A stretch of 64,000 bases of DNA, from the NCBI GenBank assembly GCA_963281155.1, contig CAUJLY010000002.1, positions 2,666,001-2,730,000 on the forward strand, given 5' to 3'. Below are positions 57,321-64,000 of this stretch, one piece after another. Numbering within the stretch: position 1 is the first letter of the stretch; every line of letters begins with the position of its first letter. The translations under genes and the position numbers were made by a program. The notes under the pieces were generated by a model. It was not told the origin of the DNA. It did not search any database and worked only from the letters and a program-made list of their open reading frames with translations. This DNA comes from Rhabditophanes sp. KR3021 (lineage: Eukaryota; Nematoda; Chromadorea; Rhabditida; Alloionematidae).

Positions 57321-58356
57321 TGCCTCTGCCATGCACTTTTCCTACAATATCATAGGCTTCAGCCATTTGGTCGAAACTCATTACTCTTTCTACGATTGGT
57401 TTTATCTTACCACTTTCCAAAGCCTCACCTAAATAGTTCATACAATCTTTGTTGGGCATAAAGAAAGCATATGAGTACCAGCGGCCAGATTTAGCAGATT
57501 CGAAACTTCTAGCAAAATGCTTACATGCTACTGATAGTAATCCTAATGGCAATCCATACCTATCAGTATCTTTCAACATTGGAGAAACAACAGAAACATG
57601 TATACAATTTCTCCATATCCCCATAGATGCATCACTCCATCTAGTAATATCAGTATCAGCGCATGATAAAATAACATCAAATGGCCCTTCGGCGACGATC
57701 TTTTCCTTAATATCTTTGTCATTGTAATCTAATGAAATGGCGCCTAACTGTTTGATGATATCCGAATTTTTGGCAGACGATGTGGCCACAACTTTGTCAA
57801 TATTCCATGATTTAAGCAGTTGAATAGCTGATGTTCCAACTCCCCCTGATCCCCCATGAATCAAGACACGGTTCCATTCACTGTTCCTAGGATTCAATTG
57901 TCCAATTGAGGATAAAGCCGCCCAGGCTGTTGCCGTAGTATAAACCATTGAAACGGCATCAGTGTAACTTAGTTTTTCTGGCTTACGGACTGCATTAGTA
58001 GTATCTGTCAAAACATATTCAGCATGACTCCCATTTAGTATCCCCGGAACTGTTGCAATAACTTGGTCACCTTTTTTAAATTCACTAACTTTGCTTCCGA
58101 TTTCCACAATTTCACCGCTTACATCACGTCCCCCAATAAGTGGAAGACGGCTTATTGGTTGCCAAGAAGATTCATGAAATTGTCTCCATTTAGACAACAA
58201 TTCATTCCCATATCCTTCTGTCATTCGAACATCTATTGGATTTACACTGGCTGCTTTTACTTTAATAAGTAATTCATTTGAGCGTTTAACCACTGGCATT
58301 GCACTTGTTCCTAAACTTATCCGACATCCAAAATTAGTTGTCTGCCAAGCTTTCAT
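57295..58356 (-). CDS. RTN4IP1-like NAD(P)H quinone oxidoreductase
   Basis: Intronless frame of 353 aa from ATG 58354-58356. It belongs to the medium-chain dehydrogenase/reductase superfamily, closest to RTN4IP1 (Optic atrophy 10 gene, now known as an NADPH oxidoreductase in coenzyme Q synthesis). Seen: SVNPIDVRMTEGYGNELLSK, PLIGGRDVSGEIVEIGSKVS, KKGDQVIATVP, the nucleotide-binding VLIHGGSGGVGTSAIQLLKS, KVVATSSAKNSDIIKQLGA, and the final KTVIDYEK. The human protein carries a longer mitochondrial presequence, which is absent here (MKAWQTTNFG). Its start is about 97 bp from the end of frataxin in the same orientation, so the two may be cotranscribed. Confidence 0.9.
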   Translation of the reverse strand: MKAWQTTNFGCRISLGTSAMPVVKRSNELLIKVKAASVNPIDVRMTEGYGNELLSKWRQFHESSWQPISRLPLIGGRDVSGEIVEIGSKVSEFKKGDQVIATVPGILNGSHAEYVLTDTTNAVRKPEKLSYTDAVSMVYTTATAWAALSSIGQLNPRNSEWNRVLIHGGSGGVGTSAIQLLKSWNIDKVVATSSAKNSDIIKQLGAISLDYNDKDIKEKIVAEGPFDVILSCADTDITRWSDASMGIWRNCIHVSVVSPMLKDTDRYGLPLGLLSVACKHFARSFESAKSGRWYSYAFFMPNKDCMNYLGEALESGKIKPIVERVMSFDQMAEAYDIVGKVHGRGKTVIDYEK

Positions 58357-58452
58357 TTCTAACTAAAATCTTTTCATCAAATCAAATGACAACAACAAAA
58401 TATCATGGATTTAACCAATAAATAAACACTTATTTCTTAAGCTAAAACGAAT

Positions 58453-59855
58453 TTATTGGAATTTAATCTTATCATTTTTAAATATCTTCCTAAATTCCTT
58501 TGTTAGCAAATCATTTAAAGGAACGTGATCGTGTGTGTAAACCCATTCATTATCCACAAAGTTGTATCTGGAAAGTATATTATTGGTTATACTCTTTATT
58601 AAATTTACCTCTTCGGACCAGACAGTGGAGAAGATAACCAAATTTGACGGTTAGGCGTTTGTTTATTGATAACATAAGTCCCAACCTTAAATGTATTATT
58701 AATAATTTAAACCAAAATAAACTTTTATGTTTTTTAATAAGTGATTGTCACCCAACTATTCTTTAATACTTTCCACATTCGAAATATAGCTAAAGGCACT
58801 TTACGTGTCATCGTGTTTAATCCATTATTTAACTTCATTACTCATTAATTTCAGTTGCATAACATCGCCTCATTTCTGGTGTTATGTATTCTATAATGAC
58901 CGATAAAGCAAGAAAAAGAAAGACTAAAGTAGATGGTGTTCAAACGATCGACAGAGTTTTGAGTCAGCCGTTGAGCCAGTGAGCATTGGAGAAAGGGCAA
59001 AAAAGTGTTTAAGACTGAAATGGATATCCCTCTTGGTAGAAGTGTAGCTTAATTGCCGCAACAAAAACAATACCATTTTGTCCGTCGGAACTATTCCAGA
59101 CGACTTTCTCAATTTGTTTACTTCTAGAGCAATAAAGGAGTTGGGTGAGTACTTCATGCAGCGTATCATCGATAGAAACGAAATCAAAACTGATATTTCC
59201 GAAGTCTACTATACCGACTACTCTACTACAAAATCCGGCCATAGTTGTTACTACTGCAAACGATGTTATACGACTAAGCAAATCTCATCGAACGCCTCAA
59301 ATATAGAGGTTGTGAAGGTCTTCTTTCTGTACCAAAAAATCAACAATAAAAGAGATGCTGATTGGATGAAGAATGAACTTGATGTCATGTCTATATCATG
59401 ACCAGTCCAGACATTACGCAATCTAAATCTATCCTATCAAATGTTTCCTGAAGGAAACAACGAGGTAGCTGAACTCATTTTTAACGGCCATTCACGGTGT
59501 AAGGCTAAACACATTTTTATAACAATCATTTTATGACTTATTTTAGATAATATCAAAAAATAATGTGAATAAAATGTTTCACTTTTGTAAAGTTTTTTAC
59601 CTTATCGTCAATTTTAGCAGTGAGCACTCCCATAGAGTAGTTTACATCATATTCATTGTCACATTGAACAATTTCCGGGAGGGTATCAAGATACTCTACT
59701 GTATTGTGCAAATACTCCTCACATTTCCTTTCAAATTCCAATTCTGAGATTGTAAATTGGCAAAATCGCCTTTCTAAAGAACAATCATTAATTTATTGGC
59801 CATTTACCAACTTACGAACAAATGCACGACTTATTCGAGGTAATAAATGTAGCAT
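58453..59855 (-). CDS. frh-1: Frataxin
   Basis: Four exons: 59855-59816, 59773-59601, 58685-58609, 58567-58453 (134 aa). Frataxin is the mitochondrial activator of Fe-S cluster assembly on ISCU/NFS1. Exon 1 gives the targeting start [12 protein letters not shown]. Exon 2 gives [17 protein letters not shown] (iron-binding acidic helix) and [14 protein letters not shown]. Exon 3 restores [20 protein letters not shown], the family hallmark that includes the Asn/Gln/Trp surface. Exon 4 gives [18 protein letters not shown]. The exons are 43 bp, 915 bp and 41 bp apart. Intron 2 holds an insertion with a repeat described separately. No exon shows decay, so the gene appears functional. Confidence 0.93.
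58716..59500 (+). pseudogene. Inserted decayed gene in frataxin intron 2, dispersed copy B
   Basis: Positions about 58716-58970 match 2330-2615 closely, with the same leader (ATTTCAG-TTGCATAACATCGCC), ATG and [10 protein letters not shown] peptide. Then the copies diverge. The frame ends after about 25 codons (RVLSQ then PLSQ and a stop). Downstream, 59060-59400 is a good + strand frame that contains [31 protein letters not shown] and a Cys-rich CYYCKRCY pair (Cys-x-x-Cys-x-Cys). The Cys part could be zinc binding. The whole insert lies antisense inside the frataxin intron and is not spliced with it. No transposase, terminal repeat or target duplication was found. Confidence 0.5.
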
Positions 59856-60035
59856 AATAATGTGTTTGAGGTGGTCTTTTTTGTGTATGAAATAAGCAAG
59901 ATAATTGATGTAGTCACTTTTATTTTATGCGTAACACCATCCACCATCCCACCACGATTGTTTTCGTACGAGTTGTTTGGAGTCATCGTTTCCACTATAC
60001 CACTTTGTGTCGCTGCTTATTTGAATCAACGCAAA
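59856..60035. promoter_or_regulatory. Shared intergenic promoter of frataxin and PSMC3 (inferred)
   Basis: Only 180 bp separate the divergent start codons of frataxin (minus) and PSMC3 (plus). A single bidirectional promoter is the simplest reading. No TATA box or recognisable element was identified; it is richer in GC than nearby introns. Confidence 0.45.
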
Positions 60036-61391
60036 ATGTCTGAAGCCAATAAAAATGAAGCTAATGCTATCAACGCAGCCCATGCCGATGAGCCTATGGA
60101 AGAGGATGTAAGTTGGAACTTTTGCCTTTACTAATCATCAATATCTGCATTTTAGATCCAAGTACAAGAGGAAATTCTCAAGATGACATCTGATGACTTA
60201 AAAAGCAGAACCCAATTGCTAGATAATGAAATAAGAATCATGAAAAGTGAGGTCCAAAGAATCAACCACAATGTTACTACCACCAAAGACAGAATCAAGG
60301 AAAATGCTGAGCGTATCAAGGTTAACAAAACATTGCCATATCTTGTGTCTAATGTGGTTGAGTTGTTGGAGTTAAAAGACAATTCGGAAGAGGATGGTGG
60401 GAATGTTGACTTGGATGCTGAGAAAACACAATGTGCCGTCATCAAAACTTCTACCCGTGCCACGTACTTTTTGCCAGTCGTTGGCCTCATTGACCCTTTG
60501 GAGTTGAAACCTGGTGACTTGGTTGGAGTCAACAAGGACTCTTATTTGGCACTCGAAAAGTTACCTGCTGAGTATGACTCTAGAGTTAAGGCTATGGAAG
60601 TTGACGAAAGACCAACTGAGCAGTATTCTGATATCGGTGGTTGTGACAAGCAAATCCAGGAGCTCATCGAAGCAGTTGTCTTACCAATGACTCATCGCGA
60701 ACGTTTCATCAATCTCGGAATCCTTCCACCAAAGGGAGTATTGATGTACGGTCCTCCTGGCACTGGGAAAACTATGCTGGCTCGTGCTGTCGCTGCTCAA
60801 ACTAAGTCTACTTTCCTGAAGCTTGCTGGTCCTCAACTAGTCCAAATGTTTATCGGTGATGGAGCTAAACTTGTAAGAGATGCATTCGCTTTAGCCAAAG
60901 AAAAGGCCCCTACTATTATTTTTATTGATGAATTAGACGCTATTGGTACCAAGCGTTTTGACTCTGAAAAAGCCGGTGACCGTGAAGTGCAAAGAACTAT
61001 GTTGGAGCTCCTGAATCAGTTGGATGGTTTCCAGCCTAATGATGAAATCAAAGTGATTGCTGCTACTAATAGAGTTGACGTCCTCGATCCAGCCCTCCTG
61101 CGTTCCGGTCGTCTTGACAGAAAGGTCGAAATGCCACATCCAAATGAAGAAGCCCGTGCCCGTATCATGCAAATCCACTCCAGAAAGATGAACGTACGCA
61201 AGGATGTCAACTTTGAAGAACTTTCCAGATGTACAGAGGACTTCAATGGAGCCCAATGTAAAGCTGTCTGTATCGAAGCTGGTATGATTGCTTTAAGAAG
61301 AAATGCCTCTGAGATCAATCATGAAGATTTCATGGATGCTATTCTCGAAGTACAGGCAAAGAAAAAGAACCTTCTTAACTACTATGCTTAA
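60036..61391 (+). CDS. rpt-5: PSMC3, 26S proteasome regulatory ATPase Rpt5
   Basis: Exons 60036-60107 and 60156-61391 with a 48-bp intron give 435 aa. Near-full-length match to human PSMC3: N-terminal coiled coil ([19 protein letters not shown]), the OB-fold region, [20 protein letters not shown], Walker [16 protein letters not shown], Walker [12 protein letters not shown], sensor-1 [14 protein letters not shown], arginine-finger region [20 protein letters not shown] and the C-terminal HbYX-like motif NLLNYYA. It is one of the six AAA subunits of the 19S base that unfold substrates into the 20S core. The coding sequence uses GC-richer codons than its neighbours, as is usual for highly expressed genes. 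Confidence 0.96.
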
Positions 61392-61734
61392 ATAATAATA
61401 ACTGTAATGCATCATTCATTTATTTATTATATTCACAGATTGTTTTTCACTGATAAATACATCAAAAACATCATTTATATGCCACATATATAAACAGTTT
61501 AATTACATTGTCTCTATAAAATATTTTGCAACTTGTGTCATTTCTTTCTTTAATTAATTATGGTCAAACACATAAATTAAAAACATTCAATTAGTATAAT
61601 ATGAATAGGTATAAAATAAATAATTGATTTTTATTTACAACGGAATATATAACTGCTTTAAACGCTTTTCACAATAGTTTACAAGTATTCAATATTGAGT
61701 CAATCTATGACATGTATGGTGATTATTAGTTCTC
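61392..61734. other. AT-rich spacer between convergent genes
   Basis: About 340 bp containing the 3' UTRs of PSMC3 and the diacylglycerol lipase. It ends with poly-A-like runs; nothing else was seen. Confidence 0.45.
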
Positions 61735-63851
61735 TTACAAGTCTATCAATGCTGGTTCATGTTCCAAAATAAAGGTTGCTGTACTATTGGTATTATTAGT
61801 TTCTTCCATAATGGTTTCCTGACTGACCGAAGTCCTCCTAGACATCATTTTATGGTAAATATCCTTTGTCCTTTTTAAAGTTGTTGATACTGCAACAGGA
61901 AAGTGGTCTAAGGCTACTCTTGTGTTTAAGTGAATCTCCTCTAGACACGAGGGGCTTATCCACGACCAAGGAACACATTCTTCATCCATATGATTAGTTT
62001 TAATATGCAAAAGTCTCCCTGGCGGTAGCAATTTTATTCTAGAAGGGTCATATGTTGTTCGGATATTTATAATTGTATCAACTGCTTCATTAGATCCACA
62101 CTCCTGCAATGTTTCTTCTTGTGGAGTTGCCGTGTAAACAACATTTGTTCTTTGAACATTTTCCGTCTTTTTCAAACTGTCAACAAGCAATTTTCCTATT
62201 CCTTTAGTCAAAATTTCACACTTTTTCCGTTTTGTTAATTCAATTTCATTTTCAATGTCTGTTTTCAACTTGAATAAACTATGGTACGACATTCTGCAGA
62301 CAATGTCCTCTACAAATAAAATGGATAATATAGAACTTTTTGAATGACAAACTTACCTCCAATAATGACTGACAAGACACAATCATTCAAGTATTTTCTT
62401 CCTTCACTGTCAACAACGCAACCTGGTGGGGATAAAGCATAGCATCTGACTCCAGGGTACGATTGTTTCAATAGCAAAGTTAGCAAGGAAGCAACTGCGC
62501 CTCCCATGCTATGGCCTGTTATCTTTAATTGGTATTGAGGGTAAGTTGCAAATGATTGATCCAAAATATTGTTTTGTTGAAGTTTTTCCAAAATATTTCT
62601 AGCAGAAATTAGCATTCCTTTGTGACATCTTAACTCAACTTTTTCGGTTTCCTCACAACCAGCCTTTTTAATATCAACCGTCACAACTTCTTCTACTAAT
62701 GCTAAATCAGTAACAAAGTCATGAATTGATGCCGAACCTCGAATTGTAATGACAATTGACTTTGTCTGATGATCCGTGAAGCAAATAAATGGAATTTCAA
62801 ATATTCTATTTTCAAAGGATATATAAATGAGGTCTTCTTTGTCTATTCCAGTCAAAAGAAGAAAAGCTTTTGTATTTGCTGGGGATGTCAATTCATTATC
62901 TAGTAAGGAAGCATTGTCTGCCTGATTGTCTTTGCAACAGCAGCAAAAATTGACTTGTTTGAAATAGTTCCATAAATCCTTTGTATTTGTCTTGAGGACT
63001 AAATAAGCTGGCATTCCATATATGGCTAGACTAAATTGTGAGAACCTGACTGTAGTATCGAATTGATTCATTTGCATCCAATCTGGCGCGTCTAAGTCCT
63101 GGATAACGTCATATTGGGAAGTTTTACGTTGGTGTTGCTGTTTTGTTACATGTAAAACTAAGCCTGCCAATACATCTGACAAAACAAAGTCATTAGCAAA
63201 GAAGAAGGCTGAAAGAATGTCGGCAACTTCGTCTAAAGCCTCGCTGATATCATTTCCCTTCGAGTATCCAAGATACTTTAATGTTCGTGACAAGCGTTTG
63301 CTTTCTTGTTTTGCATAATGATCTATGTGCTTGTCTCCGTGAGTACTGAATATCAACACCGCACCAATAAAAATAACACACAATAACACTGATTCTATCA
63401 AAAGAGCTAACAAAATAACCAACTTCATATTGCACATGTTACTTGATTCCAGGAGAACGAAAATTACAGCCAAAGTGGTGCAAACAACTTCAGTCAAAAA
63501 TATTGGCACTTTTGTGTGTAATAATCTTGAAACGTTCTTCCTCTTCTTGACATCAATTATAGTTCCTTTGCTTGATTCGATGGCAACAAATACGCATAGT
63601 AAGAGCATAATAAGATTTATAAGTGACAAGAGTAATAAAACGTGAAAGTATCTGGTTGATTCACATGACGTCGGCAGATAGATTTGATAGATGAAGAAGA
63701 GCAATAATAGCCTGAAGATTAAGATAATATATGGGATGATGATGTCATAAACTTACCACAAAAAGCGTATGCTAGCTTCGATGATGCTCGGAAACACAAA
63801 GTCGTCCGAGCCGATACTCCATCGTCTTCCAAAAGCGACAAGAGCGGGCAT
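61735..63851 (-). CDS. Diacylglycerol lipase (sn-1 specific, DAGL)
   Basis: Exons 63851-63757, 63711-62357 and 62309-61735 (introns 45 and 47 bp) give 674 aa. DAGL converts diacylglycerol into 2-arachidonoylglycerol, an endocannabinoid. The N-terminus MPALVAFGRRWSIGSDDFVFP matches human DAGLA closely. Four membrane helices lie in the first 130 residues. The alpha/beta-hydrolase core has the GHSMGGAVASL nucleophile elbow, IVITIRGSASIHDFVTDLAL with the catalytic Asp region, and YALSPPGCVV. After the last junction SYHSLFKLKTDIE continues like the family, with LLPPGRLLHIKTNHM matching the LYPPGRIIHVVHNH of DAGLA. The long C-terminal tail of DAGLA is missing, so it resembles DAGLB/DAGL-2 in length. 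Confidence 0.92.
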
Positions 63852-64000
63852 TTGTAGGCTAACTATCTTAAATTAACTAACATACGTAGGTTTAATTAGG
63901 AGCTCGACTTTAAATACTATTCAAACAATAATTTGTAATATTGGTTGAATACGAAGTGTGTCTGCAATTAAATATTTTATTAAATCAAACAAAGTTTATA
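63852..64000. other. Upstream region of the lipase gene
   Basis: 149 bp upstream of the DAGL start up to the window end. It probably holds its promoter and 5' UTR; no gene seen. Confidence 0.4.

Noticed and set aside
60933..61318. Antisense frames within PSMC3
   Set aside because: PSMC3 matches its family over the full length on the + strand; the antisense frames have no similarity.
1..64000. tRNA and rRNA genes
   Set aside because: I looked for B-box-like GGTTCGAnnCC patterns and rRNA cores on both strands by eye and found none convincing; a covariance-model search would be decisive.

Overview
The window is eukaryotic, AT-rich and gene-dense at both ends. It looks like nematode nuclear DNA. 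Most genes are split by very short introns (about 31-60 bp, GT-AG, acceptors such as TTTTAG, TTTCAG or TTTAAG). Intergenic gaps are small. Several gene families are expanded or characteristic in nematodes: a GT92 (DUF23) glycosyltransferase, a GT14 core-2/I-branching-like enzyme, a nematode-type carbohydrate sulfotransferase, a DEG/ENaC channel, a TIL-domain secreted protein and an orphan rhodopsin-like receptor. The assignment to Nematoda is inference. A more AT-rich lineage than Caenorhabditis is likely, but I cannot name the species. Exon joins were worked out by hand from splice signals, reading frame and family similarity.

Layout, left third (1-24 kb): end of an unknown + strand gene; a PHYHIP-like protein; two unknown genes; FHIP (dynein/Hook adaptor) with an HNH-endonuclease relic in one intron; ARL13 (ciliary GTPase); XBP1 (UPR transcription factor) with a recognisable IRE1 splice site; GT14; an unrecognised C-terminal gene fragment; GT92; a carbohydrate sulfotransferase; WBP11. 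Middle (23.6-39 kb): TIL-domain protein, DEG/ENaC channel, a degenerate helicase-C-like gene with a frameshift, a small secreted-like protein, a 7TM receptor, an F-box-like protein, a membrane protein with apparent 31-32 nt introns, and a dual-specificity phosphatase whose large intron seems to hold a nested small gene on the other strand.

From 39.0 to 48.6 kb lies almost 10 kb of AT-rich DNA with no gene I can support, apart from one decayed coding-like stretch. Right third (48.6-63.9 kb): a coiled-coil protein, then a run of minus-strand housekeeping genes: CTR9 (PAF1 complex), an unknown helical protein, DIM1/TXNL4A (spliceosome), PPCDC-like flavoprotein (CoA synthesis), a small secreted peptide, RTN4IP1-like oxidoreductase and frataxin. 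Frataxin and RTN4IP1 are about 97 bp apart in the same direction and both act in mitochondria, which suggests an operon. PSMC3 (proteasome ATPase Rpt5) is divergent from frataxin, and a diacylglycerol lipase closes the window.

Most notable signals: (1) an apparently 20-nt IRE1 intron in XBP1 flanked by two CNGCNGN loops with visible stems; (2) a bacteriophage/giant-virus-like HNH homing-endonuclease relic antisense within an FHIP intron; (3) two dispersed copies of a promoter/leader/N-terminus segment, one inside a frataxin intron; (4) single-base frameshifts in otherwise conserved genes (CTR9, DIM1, helicase-like), all needing one base to be skipped; (5) a PPCDC homologue with altered active-site motifs; (6) a nested gene and ultra-short introns.
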